A DNA stretch of 64,000 bases from Caballeronia humi (GCF_001544475.1 NZ_FCNW02000012.1:1-64000); one strand, 5' to 3'; positions 46,288 through 56,909 are shown, counted from the stretch's first letter. A program made the numbers and translations. Notes: generated from the sequence alone by a model not told the origin.

Positions 46288-47583
46288 TCAGGCCGTCTTG
46301 TACTGATTCCGTGCCTCAGGCGAGCGATACAGCACGAGAGTCGCGATCAGGCCGCAGACCGCGGCAAGCCCCATCCAAAGGCCCGGCGCTGCCTTGTTTC
46401 CCGTCGAGTGAATCAGGTAAGTGGAGATCGCGGGCGTAAATCCGCCGATCGTCGTCGCGAGGCTGTAGGCCATCGAAAAGCCCGTCGTGCGGACATCGAC
46501 CGGCATCACTTCGGTCAGCGCCACGACCATCGCGCCGTTGTAGCTGCCGTACAGAAACGAGAGCCACAATTCGACGCCAAGAAGCCGCAGGAACGACGGG
46601 TCCGCGACCAGCCACTGCACCGCCGGATACGACGTCACGATCGTGAGAATCGTGAAAAAGAGCAACACGGGCCGTCGCCCAATGCGATCGGACAGCGCGC
46701 CCATCACCGGCAGCCACACGAGGTTCGACAAGCCGACGCACACCGTCACGACGAGGGTGTCGATTGCCGACATCTTCAGCACTTCCTTGCCGAACGTCGG
46801 CGTATAGGCGGTGATCATGTAGAACGAGACGGTCGTCATGATCACCATGCCCATGCCTGCGATGACGATGTTCCAGTTCTGCACCATCGATTTCGCGATC
46901 TCGCGCATGTCCGGGCGGTGTTTGCGCGCGAGGAATTCATCGGTTTCGCGCAGCGACCGGCGAATGATGAAGAGAAACGGCACGATCAGGCAGCCGATCA
47001 GGAACGGCACGCGCCAGCCCCACGCGCTCATCTGGTCGGCGGGGAGCCACCGGTTCATGATCACGCCGATCAGCGCCGCGAACACGACGGCCACTTGCTG
47101 GCTGCCGGACTGCCACGAGCAATAGAAGCCCTTGTTGCCCTTCGTCGCGATTTCGGAGAGATACACCGACACGCCGCCGAGCTCGACACCCGCCGAGAAG
47201 CCTTGCAGCAAGCGCCCGCCGAGCACGATGATCGGTGCGAGCGCGCCGATGGTCGCGTAGCCTGGCACGAGCGCAACGCAGGCCGTGCCTATCGCCATTA
47301 ATGTAAGCGTGAGAATGAGGCCCTTGCGCCGACCGTGGTGGTCGATATAGGCGCCGAGCACGATCGCGCCGACGGGTCGCATCAGGAAGCCGGCGCCGAA
47401 CACGGAGAGCGCAAGCATCAGCGAGGCGAATTCGTTGCCGCTGGGAAAATAGGTCTTGGCGATGGCCGAGGCGTAGTAGCCATAGACCATGAAGTCGTAC
47501 ATCTCAAGAAAATTGCCACTGACGACGCGAAAGACCGTCTTGAACTTGGATTCGTTGGGGAGAACGGGGTGTGACGTGGACAT
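46288..47583 (-). CDS. MFS transporter, metabolite:H+ symporter type (citrate/tricarballylate-like)
   Basis: A 431-residue, 12-TM transporter of the MHS branch. Seen: [21 protein letters not shown] at the N-terminus, the loop 2-3 motif [33 protein letters not shown] in TM4 and [14 protein letters not shown] in the second half. These resemble CitA/TcuC citrate and tricarballylate symporters. The start at 47583 follows GAGAGAG; an upstream in-frame ATG adds 33 atypical residues. Confidence 0.88.
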   Translation of the reverse strand: MSTSHPVLPNESKFKTVFRVVSGNFLEMYDFMVYGYYASAIAKTYFPSGNEFASLMLALSVFGAGFLMRPVGAIVLGAYIDHHGRRKGLILTLTLMAIGTACVALVPGYATIGALAPIIVLGGRLLQGFSAGVELGGVSVYLSEIATKGNKGFYCSWQSGSQQVAVVFAALIGVIMNRWLPADQMSAWGWRVPFLIGCLIVPFLFIIRRSLRETDEFLARKHRPDMREIAKSMVQNWNIVIAGMGMVIMTTVSFYMITAYTPTFGKEVLKMSAIDTLVVTVCVGLSNLVWLPVMGALSDRIGRRPVLLFFTILTIVTSYPAVQWLVADPSFLRLLGVELWLSFLYGSYNGAMVVALTEVMPVDVRTTGFSMAYSLATTIGGFTPAISTYLIHSTGNKAAPGLWMGLAAVCGLIATLVLYRSPEARNQYKTA

Positions 47584-47761
47584 GACTCTCTCGATAAAAC
47601 CCGGCGGCAAGCATCGGCAAGTCCGATGCGGCGCTGGAACAGGGGGGTTTCCGTCGGCTTTCGCAAGCGGCGAAGTGCTCAATATTAACGTGTGACGGCT
47701 TAATACGTCGCTTCGAACATCGCCTAATTTCGCTCATCCTGATTTGAACGTCATCTTACAT

Positions 47762-48298
47762 ATGCCTATCTTCGACCATACGGAACACAAACCCACATTA
47801 CGATTACGCAAGGCGACGCGCGCGGACACCGCGCTCATCGCGCGGATGCACTCGCTGAGCTGGGCGGCGGCGTATCGAGGCATCCTCCCCGACGACTTCC
47901 TCGACAAAGAAGCGCCCATCGAACGCGCGGCACATTGGGAAAAGCGCATGGCGGAACTCGATGCGGGCGAAGGAATCGCGCTGATTGCCGAACTGGGCGC
48001 GGTGCCGGTCGGCTTCGTCTGTCTCGCGAATCCGGACGCGAGCGGCAGTGTTCTCGTCGACAACCTGCACGCGTTGCCGGGTTATCGGGGTACGGGCGCC
48101 GGCAGCGCGATGCTCGACGCCGCGAAGGCGTGGGCGCGCGAGCGCGGCGCGAGTCGCCTGCACTTGTCCGTGCTCGAAGACAATCGGCCCGCGATAGGCT
48201 TCTACGAATCGCGTGGATGGCGCTTCGCCGTGCGCGAAGACGACCGCATGGGCGGCGTCGATCTGTTCTCTCTCGTATATACCTACGAGCTCGAATAG
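47762..48298 (+). CDS. GNAT family N-acetyltransferase
   Basis: A 178-residue acetyltransferase. Seen: N-terminal RLRKATRADTALIARMHSLSW, the acetyl-CoA loop LPGYRGTGAGSAMLDAAKAWA (near 105) and the C-terminal LSVLEDNRPAIGFYESRGW. It resembles RimI/YhbS-type enzymes acting on amines or antibiotics; the substrate is unknown. An in-frame TTG six codons upstream is a less likely start. Confidence 0.9.
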   Translation: MPIFDHTEHKPTLRLRKATRADTALIARMHSLSWAAAYRGILPDDFLDKEAPIERAAHWEKRMAELDAGEGIALIAELGAVPVGFVCLANPDASGSVLVDNLHALPGYRGTGAGSAMLDAAKAWARERGASRLHLSVLEDNRPAIGFYESRGWRFAVREDDRMGGVDLFSLVYTYELE

Positions 48299-48547
48299 AC
48301 GCACTTGTTTGCACTACTGTCTTTTCCGCGCCCTGTCAAGGCTGGCTGTCGATCCGATGCATAACTCGGAGGGTTCTGATCGTTTTCGACTTCCTTGCTC
48401 CGTATGATCGCGGGTTGCTTTCATCGCCGGTCAGGGTGCTTTTTCCGCATCTGGTACCCGTTGTCTGGCGGTTCGTCAGGTGACTTTTGCGGGCAGGCTG
48501 CTCGACAAAAGCAGCCCCGACGCGTGAATCCGGAACAGAGAAGACCC

Positions 48548-49759
48548 ATGACCGCTCCCATGATCGACGTGCAAGGCGACTTGCTTTTACCCACCTTGTA
48601 TCCGCTTGCCAATCAGGCCGTGACTTTCGGTCGCGAATGGGCGTCGGCGCACGCCCGCCCCGCGTTCTCGGAGTACGAGGTTCCGTTCTATGCCGCGAAA
48701 CTCCTGACGGCCTACGTCAGCGCGCTGACGTTGCGCGATTCGCCGTATCCCTACGCGCCCTCCAATCTGTGGAACAAGCTGTCGCGCACGGACTTCGAGG
48801 CGTTCATGCCGCGCGCGACGGCGGCATCGATCACGTCGGCGGCGGCTGTGAAGGCCGCAGCGCCATTCGAGCCTTTCGCCGCGGATTCGGACGGGCCCCG
48901 CGTGGTCGCACCGGTCAGGCGGCAGGACAACAACAGGAAGGTCGTGGGCGGCGCGATTGCGCTGGCGAGCGTAGGACTGCTCGCGTGGCTGATGTTCGGT
49001 GTCGGGCCGACGCGCAAGGACGAAAGCGGCCGCGCCGAACTCACACAGGCCGCGACGCCCGCCTCCACATCAGCGGCAACGCCCGCCGCGCCCGCAAGCT
49101 ATGCGCCGGCTACGGCGAGCGCGTTTCCCGCAGCGAACGAGCCGGTCGCTCCGAAGGTCGCGAAAACCGTCGAGGCGGGCAAACCAGTCGCGGCGATTCC
49201 GGTTGATATCACGGTGCAGTCGAAAGCTCCGCGCGTCGCGGTAGCCGCGACTGCCGGTACCGCCGCGAAGCCTGCATCGGCCGATGTGAAGGCCGTCGCG
49301 TCTCAGCGTTCAAAGTCGAAGGCGGACGAGATCTATCCCGTCACGTCGCGTGGCACGAAGAAAGCGCTGCGCACGTCGCGTCAGTCGGGCGTCGAGGAGT
49401 TGCGCGGCAAGCGGCGCAGCGCGGCGGCATCGGCGAATTCGACGCGCGACGCCGCCAGCGACCGCCTCGTCGCGATGTGGGAAAGCGACGATGTCATCGA
49501 ACAGAACACGACGTATCGCCGTCCGGCTCGCGCGGTCGCGCGTCAGCCCGAGGCGCCGGGTGCACGTCCCGCCGCGCAGCACGGGATGAGCGTCGCGGAG
49601 ATGTACAACATGCTCCAGCACTCGCCGACGCTCGACGACAACAGCTCCCTCGCGCGCCCCTCGCCGCGCGGCCAGTCGAGGGCGGTCGAATCATCGAGCG
49701 GCAACGTGCGGCTTTCGAAGCAGCGCGTCACCGACGCCCCCGGCGACTTCACGAAGTGA
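48548..49759 (+). CDS. Uncharacterised single-pass membrane protein
   Basis: A 403-residue protein of no recognised family. The first 110 residues look globular (ANQAVTFGREWASAHARPAF, YVSALTLRDSPYPYAPSNLW). A single TM helix lies at about 138-158 (VVGGAIALASVGLLAWLMFGV), then a long Ala/Pro/Thr/Lys-rich, probably disordered periplasmic region with basic patches and a C-terminal HGMSVAEMYNMLQHSPTLDD segment. It is 94 bases before the DUF2968 gene, probably cotranscribed. Function unknown. Confidence 0.75.
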   Translation: MTAPMIDVQGDLLLPTLYPLANQAVTFGREWASAHARPAFSEYEVPFYAAKLLTAYVSALTLRDSPYPYAPSNLWNKLSRTDFEAFMPRATAASITSAAAVKAAAPFEPFAADSDGPRVVAPVRRQDNNRKVVGGAIALASVGLLAWLMFGVGPTRKDESGRAELTQAATPASTSAATPAAPASYAPATASAFPAANEPVAPKVAKTVEAGKPVAAIPVDITVQSKAPRVAVAATAGTAAKPASADVKAVASQRSKSKADEIYPVTSRGTKKALRTSRQSGVEELRGKRRSAAASANSTRDAASDRLVAMWESDDVIEQNTTYRRPARAVARQPEAPGARPAAQHGMSVAEMYNMLQHSPTLDDNSSLARPSPRGQSRAVESSSGNVRLSKQRVTDAPGDFTK

Positions 49760-49853
49760 TGCACCGCGCGCTCGCAAGCCGCGCCCGCCCCTGCGGCACC
49801 GGCTTGAGAGCGCGTCCCGATTTGCCTCTCCAACTTTTTCCGCTTCCCGCCCC

Positions 49854-50564
49854 ATGACGCCTACCACTCAATTGCGGCACGCGACGCTTGCCGTCGCCAT
49901 CGCCCTTTGCGGGGCGCTCGCGCCCGCCGCGCACGCACTCGAACTGCTCGCCCCGCCGCTTCCGGCAAACGCCTCCGCCGCGTCGAAATCGAAACACATT
50001 TTCTCCCCCGACGATGACGCCGAAGAAACCGCTTCCCAAGCGCAAGGCAACGTCGCGGAATTGAAGCAGATGGTGCAGTCGAAGCAACTCACCGAACTGC
50101 GCACAACCTACAACGGCAGCTACGGCGCAACGCTCTTCTTCTATCCGCAGGAGGTGGTGTATTACGTCGCGCTGTTTCAGGACAAGCGCTTCTGGCGCGT
50201 CGTGAAGACGCAGGACGATGCGCGCGCCGAGAGCGCCTACGCGCAGTTCGCGCGCAAGAGCTACGATCTCGCCGACGGCGAAATCCGCCACATGCAGTTG
50301 CAGTCGCAGAAGGCGCTGCTCGAACGCGTGATCGCGGTGTCGGATGATCGGGCGAAGCGTCTTTCCGCTGATCTGTCGATCGCGCGGGCGCAGGACAGCG
50401 AAGTCTCGCAACGTCAGCAGCAATTGCAGGCGGAATCGGTTGCGCTGCAGGGAGACAAGCTTTCCGCCGAGCGCAAGCTGCGCGATTTGCAACGCCAGGT
50501 CGAGCAGCTTCAGCATCAGAACGAAGCCGGTTTGCCGTCGCTGGGGGCGGCGTCGGAACGTTGA
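49854..50564 (+). CDS. DUF2968 domain-containing secreted protein
   Basis: A 236-residue protein: signal peptide about 1-29 (ending AAHALE), DUF2968 core with LRTTYNGSYGATLFFYPQEVVYYVALFQDKRFWRV (about 82-118) and a C-terminal coiled coil (about 130-230, heptads rich in Gln, Leu and Glu). DUF2968 is largely restricted to Burkholderia relatives and has no known function; the envelope location is inferred. It follows the uncharacterised membrane protein and ends at a strong terminator. Confidence 0.85.
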   Translation: MTPTTQLRHATLAVAIALCGALAPAAHALELLAPPLPANASAASKSKHIFSPDDDAEETASQAQGNVAELKQMVQSKQLTELRTTYNGSYGATLFFYPQEVVYYVALFQDKRFWRVVKTQDDARAESAYAQFARKSYDLADGEIRHMQLQSQKALLERVIAVSDDRAKRLSADLSIARAQDSEVSQRQQQLQAESVALQGDKLSAERKLRDLQRQVEQLQHQNEAGLPSLGAASER

Positions 50565-50582
50565 TCATCCTTCGCAAGACCA

Positions 50583-50620
50583 TGCAAAAGGCCCGCTTGT
50601 CAGACAGCGGGCCTTTTGCA
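50583..50620. terminator. Intrinsic terminator shared by DUF2968 and GATase genes
   Basis: A perfect 15-bp stem TGCAAAAGGCCCGCT (50583-50597) with AGCGGGCCTTTTGCA (50606-50620). The A-rich and T-rich stem bases give a U-tract in either direction. Confidence 0.85.
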
Positions 50621-50648
50621 TTTCAATCGGTGTTCTTCAAAGCAACGA

Positions 50649-52043
50649 TCAGAACCGCGTCTCGCGCGCGACGCGCAGGAACGTATCGAGCAACGGCGTG
50701 CAATCCAGCAGTTCCTCGCCGCCCGCCCGATGAAACTCCGGGTGCCACTGCACGCCGACCACAAACGGGGCCCGCCGATACCGCACCGCCTCGATGATCC
50801 CGTCCGCCGCCGATACCGCCTCGATGTTCAGATCGCGCCCCACGGTCCGCACAGCCTGGTGGTGGATGGAATTGACGATCGCGTCCTGGCGTCCCGGGAA
50901 CATGTTGGCGAGCGTCGAGCCGTCGGGGAAGCGGATCGAGTGGCGATGCTGGTCGTACTGCTCGTTGACGTGGACGCCGGCCATCGGGACATCGGTCGCG
51001 ATGTCCTGATACAGCGTGCCGCCGAACGCGACGTTAATCAACTGGCAGCCGCGACACACGCCGAGCACGGGCTTGCCCGACTCGATGAACTCGTGCAGCA
51101 GTTCCAGCTCGTACATGTCGCGCACGCGATCGCCGGGCCATTCGGGACGCGTCGCCGCTTCTTCATACGACTGCGGCGAAACATCGGCGCCGCCTTGCAG
51201 CAGTAGACCGTCGAGATGCTTCGCGTAGTCGCGCAGACGGATGTTGCTCGGATGCAGCATCCCCTGATGGCCGACCGTCGGAATCATGAAGACGAGCACG
51301 TCGCGCGACATGACCCAGTGCGCAATCGATTCCTCCAGATACTGCAGCGTCTTGCCGCGCAGGCCCTTCGCGCCCGGCTCCGGGTGAAAGATCCGCGCCG
51401 ATACGCCGATGCGCAACGTGCGCTGCGTGATCCGCTGTCCCGCGCGATCAAAGATCTGGCGTGCGCGCGCCGCCATCACGCGGCCAAACACCGACCACGC
51501 CGAATCCGTGCGCTTCAGGTACGCGGGCGGCGCCTGCGCGCCGGGCGGAGGGTTCGGCGGAATCGGCGGGGGGTTCGATGCGGTGATATCCGGCGTGGAC
51601 GTGAAATCGGAAGGCAGGCTCGTCGTGCGGAACTCGACCGTCTCGACTTCGTCTGCCTTCAGAGCGGCTTCCGCTTCCGTAGCGGTTTCGATGTTCGCGG
51701 CGAGGCTCGCCCTCGCCGCCGCCGGATTGCCCGCGCGCACGCTCGCTTCCTGCGCGGCCGTCGCGCTTGCCGCCGACGCCCGCCCTGCGCGCGCTTCGGC
51801 ACGCTGGGCGGCGGCTTTGTCGGTCGGCTCGACGTTCGATGCGCTCGCGGGCTGGTCGGTCGATGCGCGCTCGGCGGCGCTCGCCTGCGGTCCGGGTGCG
51901 GCCGCCGCAGAAATACCCGGGGGAGTGGAAGGCGCCGTCGTGGACGAAGCGGCTTTGCTGTCAGCGCCGGCCGATGCTGCCGCAGCCGCGCTGGAAGATG
52001 ATTCGCCGGGTGTTCCGGCGTCAGGCGTTTTATTTTCGCTCAT
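50649..52043 (-). CDS. Class I glutamine amidotransferase, gamma-glutamyl-GABA hydrolase-like (PuuD family)
   Basis: A 464-residue protein. The C-terminal GATase (about 208-455) has LLLQGGADVSPQSY, nucleophile Cys in LGVCRGCQLINVAFGGTLYQD and VVGVQWHPEF with catalytic His and Glu. The family cleaves gamma-glutamyl amides such as gamma-glutamyl-GABA in putrescine use. Unusually, the first 170 residues are an Ala/Ser/Pro/Thr-rich, probably disordered extension. No signal peptide is evident. No putrescine genes are adjacent. Confidence 0.88.
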   Translation of the reverse strand: MSENKTPDAGTPGESSSSAAAAASAGADSKAASSTTAPSTPPGISAAAAPGPQASAAERASTDQPASASNVEPTDKAAAQRAEARAGRASAASATAAQEASVRAGNPAAARASLAANIETATEAEAALKADEVETVEFRTTSLPSDFTSTPDITASNPPPIPPNPPPGAQAPPAYLKRTDSAWSVFGRVMAARARQIFDRAGQRITQRTLRIGVSARIFHPEPGAKGLRGKTLQYLEESIAHWVMSRDVLVFMIPTVGHQGMLHPSNIRLRDYAKHLDGLLLQGGADVSPQSYEEAATRPEWPGDRVRDMYELELLHEFIESGKPVLGVCRGCQLINVAFGGTLYQDIATDVPMAGVHVNEQYDQHRHSIRFPDGSTLANMFPGRQDAIVNSIHHQAVRTVGRDLNIEAVSAADGIIEAVRYRRAPFVVGVQWHPEFHRAGGEELLDCTPLLDTFLRVARETRF

Positions 52044-52175
52044 TCCGTTTCAGGCGCTTTGTGCGCTTTGAGAATGGACAGAAGTTAATTATCCGCCTCT
52101 GGTCCGGACGCGGCAAACCATCAAACAATTGCTCACATTATTGCCGGAACCGGATGAATCGCGTATCGGAAAGGA

Positions 52176-53936
52176 TCACGAGTGGTCGTGCGGCTCCTCG
52201 AAGGTCTCGCGCAACGCGATCTGCATCGTCGCGTGGATCTTCACGCACCAGCGCCACAATACCGTGAGCAACAGCGCCGCGCAAAGCAGCACGGCGATCA
52301 TCAGGCCGAACGGCGGCAGGATCGCGCCCGAGAGCGCCGCCACCAGCAGGAACACGCCGAACATCGCGACGATCGGAATCAAGCCGGAAATCGTCGAGCG
52401 GATCGCGCTCGTGAAGCGCCCCGCCTTCGCCGGCTGCACGCTGACTTCGGCGAGCAAAAGCGCGAGCGATTCGAGCTTGCGGTACACGGCGACGAGAAAC
52501 GGCATCGACACGACGAGCGCCGCGCTCCACAAGACGACGCGCTGCGCATCGTTCGTCTGCAGCCAGCGCGACAGATATTCGGTCGCATAAGGCGCGGAAT
52601 ACGACGCGCCCAGGAAAATCGCCGCGACGAGCGCGAGATTCACCGCAATCTGCAGCACGATGCGCCGCGTCATGCTGAAGATCGTCGGCGCGCCGGACTC
52701 CGGGCGGATGCTCGCGAGCCACTGCGAATAGAGCCCGAACGTGTTGGCGACCGGCGCGGGCATCGAGCGGGCGATGCGCAGCGTGATCGGATCGGCCGCG
52801 CGGATCAGGTAGGGCGTGAAGAGCGTCGTGAGCGCCGAGACGGCGACCGCGATCGGATAGAGGAAGCCGCTCGTCACCTTCAGCGACAACCCGAGCGACG
52901 CGATGATGAACGAGAACTCGCCGATCTGCGCGACGCTCATGCCGACGCGCATCGACGTGCGTCCGTCCTTGCCCGCGAGGAACGTGCCGAGCCCGCACGA
53001 CACGATCTTGCCGACCACGACCGCGAACGTGATGACGGCGATCGGCCACGCGTAGTCGATCAGCACGGTCGGGTTCAGCAGCAAACCGATCGTCACGAAA
53101 AAGATCGCGGAGAACATGTCGCGCACCGGCGCGATCACCCGCTCGATGCGATGCAGGCTGCGCGCTTCCGCCATGATCGCGCCGATCAGGAACGCGCCGA
53201 GCGCGATGCTGTAGTCGAGCTTCACGACCAGCAGGCAAAAACCGAAGCAGAAGCCGAGCACGGTCACGAGCAGCATTTCGTCGCTCTTCGCGCGCGCGAC
53301 GTAATCGAGCACGCGCGGCACGATCAAAATGCCGACCACGAGCGACACCGTCATGAAAAGCAGCAATTGCCCCAGCGTCGCGAATGCCACGCCCGCGCTC
53401 ACCGAGCCCGTCTGCGCGATGCCGGAGAGCAGCACGAGCATCGCGATCGCGAGAATATCCTCGACGATCAATATCCCGAAAATAAGTTGCGCGAACTCCT
53501 CGCCCTTCATGCCTAGCTCGGAGAGCGCCTTGACGATGATCGTCGTCGACGAAATGGCGAGCACGGCGCCGAGAAACAGCGAATCCATCGAGTTCCAGCC
53601 GAACCAGCGGCCGATCTCGTAACCGATCCAGATCATCAGCACGATCTCGGAGAGCGCCGCGACGAACGCCGTCGCGCCGACCTTGAAGAGCTTGCGCAGG
53701 CTGAATTCGAGGCCGAGCGAAAACATCAGGAAGACCACGCCGAGCTCGCCGAGCGTCTGGATCGTGGCTTCGTCGTGGATCAGCTGGAACGGCGGCGTGT
53801 ACGGCCCGATGATCACGCCCGCGACGATGTACCCCAGCACGACCGGCTGCTTCAATCGATGAAAAAGCACCGTCACGACGCCCGCGATCGCCATGATCAC
53901 CGCCAGATCCTGGATAAAGCCGATCGCGTGGTGCAT
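52176..53936 (-). CDS. Monovalent cation:proton antiporter-2 (CPA2/KefB-like)
   Basis: A 586-residue membrane protein. Twelve or so TM helices form a Na_H_Exchanger domain (about 5-385; FLMFSLGLEFSLRKLF and SMRVGMSVAQIGEFSFIIASLGL are typical). There is no TrkA-N/RCK domain; instead about four more TM helices and a short His-containing tail follow (400-586). It is predicted to exchange K+ or Na+ for protons. It stands alone; a 600-residue overlapping reading frame is a shadow. Confidence 0.9.
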   Translation of the reverse strand: MHHAIGFIQDLAVIMAIAGVVTVLFHRLKQPVVLGYIVAGVIIGPYTPPFQLIHDEATIQTLGELGVVFLMFSLGLEFSLRKLFKVGATAFVAALSEIVLMIWIGYEIGRWFGWNSMDSLFLGAVLAISSTTIIVKALSELGMKGEEFAQLIFGILIVEDILAIAMLVLLSGIAQTGSVSAGVAFATLGQLLLFMTVSLVVGILIVPRVLDYVARAKSDEMLLVTVLGFCFGFCLLVVKLDYSIALGAFLIGAIMAEARSLHRIERVIAPVRDMFSAIFFVTIGLLLNPTVLIDYAWPIAVITFAVVVGKIVSCGLGTFLAGKDGRTSMRVGMSVAQIGEFSFIIASLGLSLKVTSGFLYPIAVAVSALTTLFTPYLIRAADPITLRIARSMPAPVANTFGLYSQWLASIRPESGAPTIFSMTRRIVLQIAVNLALVAAIFLGASYSAPYATEYLSRWLQTNDAQRVVLWSAALVVSMPFLVAVYRKLESLALLLAEVSVQPAKAGRFTSAIRSTISGLIPIVAMFGVFLLVAALSGAILPPFGLMIAVLLCAALLLTVLWRWCVKIHATMQIALRETFEEPHDHS

Positions 53937-54144
53937 TCACAAATCCTTACAAAAAGTTGACGGAGACGGCGATGTTACCGCATCGACTTTTAGCGTAGCC
54001 GGCGGTTCCTGAAAAATTCGAGATGGTGATGCGAGGGCACGGCGAGCGATGCGCTGTCGAAGCGCGGCCCGCACGTGCGCCGCAATGGTGCGCGCGTGGG
54101 GCCGCGAGACGCTTACTGCTGCTGAATGTCGTGAATGCGCCGCG

Positions 54145-54582
<438 letters not shown>

Positions 54583-54648
54583 TCAACCACGCGGTGCAAT
54601 CGATCACGTCAATCGAGCGCTACGACGTCGATCCATATTGGTGCGACC

Positions 54649-55791
54649 TCACGTTTTCTTCCTGAACGGCGTGTGCGCTTCGAGTTCGCCGATGTGTTGT
54701 TCCATCGCGGCGGTTTCCTGATCGAGGAACTCGCCGATCGCATGCGCAAAACGCCGATCGGCGATCCAGTGCGCGGACCACGTCGGCGTCGGCAATAGCC
54801 CCCGCGACATCTTGTGCACGCCCTGTGCGCCGCCCTCGAACCGCGCGAGCCCGTGCTCGATGCAATATTCGATGCCCTGCATGTAGCACGTCTCGAAGTG
54901 CAGCCCCGACACGAACTCGCGCGTGCCCCAATATCGCCCATACATCACGTCGCCGCCGATCATGTTGAGCGCGCACGCAAGGTGCTCGCCATCGGCTTCG
55001 GCGATCACGAGCAGAATGCTTTCGGGCGCCGCCGCGTGGATCTCGGCGAAGAACTCGCGCGTGAGATACGGCGGGTTCCAGTGCTCGCGATACGTGTTCT
55101 CGTAGCACGAGTAGAAGAAATCGAGCGCCGCTCCGTCGATCTCAGCGCCGCGCAGCCACGTATAGGTCACGCCCGCCTCGCTCACATGACGGCGGTCCTG
55201 CTTCACCTTCTTGCGCTTGTCGTGGCTCATCGTCGCGAGGAAGGCGGCGAAGCTCTCGTAGCCGTCGCCGGGCAGGTTCTCCCAGTGAAACTGGACGCCT
55301 TCGCGCAGCATGTAGCCTGCATCCGTCAGCGCTTCGAGATCCTGCTGCTGGGCAAACAACACGTGCAGCGACGACAGTTCGAGCCGCTTCGTCAGCTCGA
55401 TTGCACCACGCGCGAGCATCACGCGGTCCGCGTGGTTCGCGGCGATCAGGCGCGGCCCGGTCACCGGCGAAAACGGCACGGCGGACAGCGCCTTCGGGTA
55501 ATAGCGGATGCCGTGGCGCTCGAAGGCGTCGGCCCAGGCGTGGTCGAACACGTATTCGCCGCGTGAGTGCGACTTCAAATAGAGCGGCATCGCGCCGGCA
55601 AGCTGGCCGCCGCGCCTGAGCAAGAGATGATGCGCGCGCCAGCCGGTGCGCGCGATCGCGCAGCGCGTGTCCTTCAGCGTGGACAGAAACTCGTGCCGCA
55701 CGAACGGATTGTCGCCGGCGAGACGGTTCCAGTCGTCGGAGGAGACGCCTTCGAGCGTTTCGACCACATGTATTTCGACGTCGCGATTCAA
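54649..55791 (-). CDS. FemAB-like peptidoglycan-recognition/GNAT family protein (COG3146 type)
   Basis: A GNAT-fold protein of the FemAB_like family (PF04339 type): NPFVRHEFLSTLKDT near the N-terminus, LLLRRGGQLAGAMPLYLKSHSRGEYVFDHAWADAF, RKKVKQDRRHVSEAGV and CYMQGIEYCIEHGLARFEGGAQG. Biochemical function is unproven. The start is uncertain: no ATG fits, and I choose TTG at 55791 because GGGGA lies upstream; the reading frame stays open to a TTG at 55869 (406 residues). It lies 165 bases upstream of glnB. Confidence 0.8.
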   Translation of the reverse strand: MNRDVEIHVVETLEGVSSDDWNRLAGDNPFVRHEFLSTLKDTRCAIARTGWRAHHLLLRRGGQLAGAMPLYLKSHSRGEYVFDHAWADAFERHGIRYYPKALSAVPFSPVTGPRLIAANHADRVMLARGAIELTKRLELSSLHVLFAQQQDLEALTDAGYMLREGVQFHWENLPGDGYESFAAFLATMSHDKRKKVKQDRRHVSEAGVTYTWLRGAEIDGAALDFFYSCYENTYREHWNPPYLTREFFAEIHAAAPESILLVIAEADGEHLACALNMIGGDVMYGRYWGTREFVSGLHFETCYMQGIEYCIEHGLARFEGGAQGVHKMSRGLLPTPTWSAHWIADRRFAHAIGEFLDQETAAMEQHIGELEAHTPFRKKT

Positions 55792-56000
55792 GAGCCGTCC
55801 CCGCTGAATGATCGATGCATGGCGCGCAATCGACGAAATGCGCGCCGCAAAGGGGCTATTCTCGCGCAAGTCGAAAAAGTGCGTCGATTGTGTCGGGAAC
55901 GCTTATTTGGCTTTTGCTAGTCACGCTGGTTCGCCCAAAGCGGTGCTCTCGGCGATAATGCGCGGCAATTACCACCGTTTTTGAGACGACGCACGACGCC

Positions 56001-56312
56001 ATGCCGTGGTTCCTGTACCTGATCGAGTGCGCCGATGGCAGCATCTACACGGGCATCGCAACCGATGTCGACGCACGCTTCGAAAAGCATTCGAACGGGA
56101 AAGGCGCGCGCTATACGCGTTCGCGAAAGCCGCTGCGCGTGCTCGCTTCGTTCGAGCTGACGGGGAGATCGGAGGCGTCGCGCGCGGAGTATTGGGTCAA
56201 GCGGCTGAGCGCGATCGAAAAGCGCGCGCTGATCGCGGGGATGCGGACGCTGGATTCCGTGATGCCTGTGCCGGAGCCGGTTTCCGTCCCGGAGGAAAAC
56301 CCTGAGGTCTAG
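56001..56312 (+). CDS. GIY-YIG nuclease family protein
   Basis: A 103-residue UPF0213/YhbQ-like protein. Seen: WFLYLIECADGSIYTGIATD (GIY-YIG variant LYL-YTG, 3-22), Arg and His in ARFEKHSNGKGARYTRSRKP, and Glu in SEASRAEYWVK. A structure-specific DNA nuclease role is inferred from family. It converges with ppa on a shared terminator. Confidence 0.92.
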   Translation: MPWFLYLIECADGSIYTGIATDVDARFEKHSNGKGARYTRSRKPLRVLASFELTGRSEASRAEYWVKRLSAIEKRALIAGMRTLDSVMPVPEPVSVPEENPEV

Positions 56313-56332
56313 CCAGTTTTCCAAGCATGAAA

Positions 56333-56363
56333 AAGGCCGCGTGCTCGATCCGCACGCGGCCTT
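56333..56363. terminator. Intrinsic terminator shared by GIY-YIG gene and ppa
   Basis: A 12-bp stem AAGGCCGCGTGC (56333-56344) with GCACGCGGCCTT (56352-56363). The minus strand has TTTTT after the stem, so it mainly ends ppa. Confidence 0.8.
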
Positions 56364-56381
56364 CGTCAAACCCGCTTGCTT

Positions 56382-56909
56382 TTACTTCTTGTAGTTCGCG
56401 ACACCGTCGGTGATCTCCTTGTGCGCGGCATCGACGCCCGCCCAGCCTTCGACCTTCACCCACTTGCCCTTTTCGAGCGCCTTGTACTGCTCGAAAAAGT
56501 GCTTGATCTGATCCTTCAGATACTCGGGCACGTCATCGACCGTTTTCATGTGCGCTGTCATCGGGCAGATCTTGTCGTGGCAGACCGCGACGAGCTTCGC
56601 ATCGACGCCCGATTCATCGGTCATCTGCAGCATGCCGAGCGCGCGAGCGCGCACGACCGAGCCCGCCAGCAGCGGAAACGGCGTAATGACGAGGACGTCG
56701 ACGGGGTCGCCGTCGCCGGAGAGCGTCTGCGGGATGAAGCCGTAGTTGGCCGGATAGCGCATGCCGGTGCCGATGAAGCGGTCGACGACGAGCAGGCCCA
56801 TGTCCTTGTCCGCTTCGTATTTGACGGGATCGCTTTGCGCGGGGATTTCGATGATGACGTTGAAATCCTGCGGAAGATCCTTGCCCGGGGGTACGTTATT
56901 GAAGCTCAT
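56382..56909 (-). CDS. ppa: Inorganic pyrophosphatase (family I)
   Basis: A 175-residue Mg-dependent enzyme hydrolysing PPi. Seen: [15 protein letters not shown] (near 21), [12 protein letters not shown] and the metal-binding [10 protein letters not shown] (near 65). The start at MSFNNVPPG matches family length; the upstream in-frame extension is not family-like. Confidence 0.96.
   Translation of the reverse strand: MSFNNVPPGKDLPQDFNVIIEIPAQSDPVKYEADKDMGLLVVDRFIGTGMRYPANYGFIPQTLSGDGDPVDVLVITPFPLLAGSVVRARALGMLQMTDESGVDAKLVAVCHDKICPMTAHMKTVDDVPEYLKDQIKHFFEQYKALEKGKWVKVEGWAGVDAAHKEITDGVANYKK

Noticed and set aside
52138..53940. 600-codon minus-strand ORF overlapping the antiporter
   Set aside because: It is the other frame of the CPA2 gene; Arg-rich low-complexity sequence without membrane segments.
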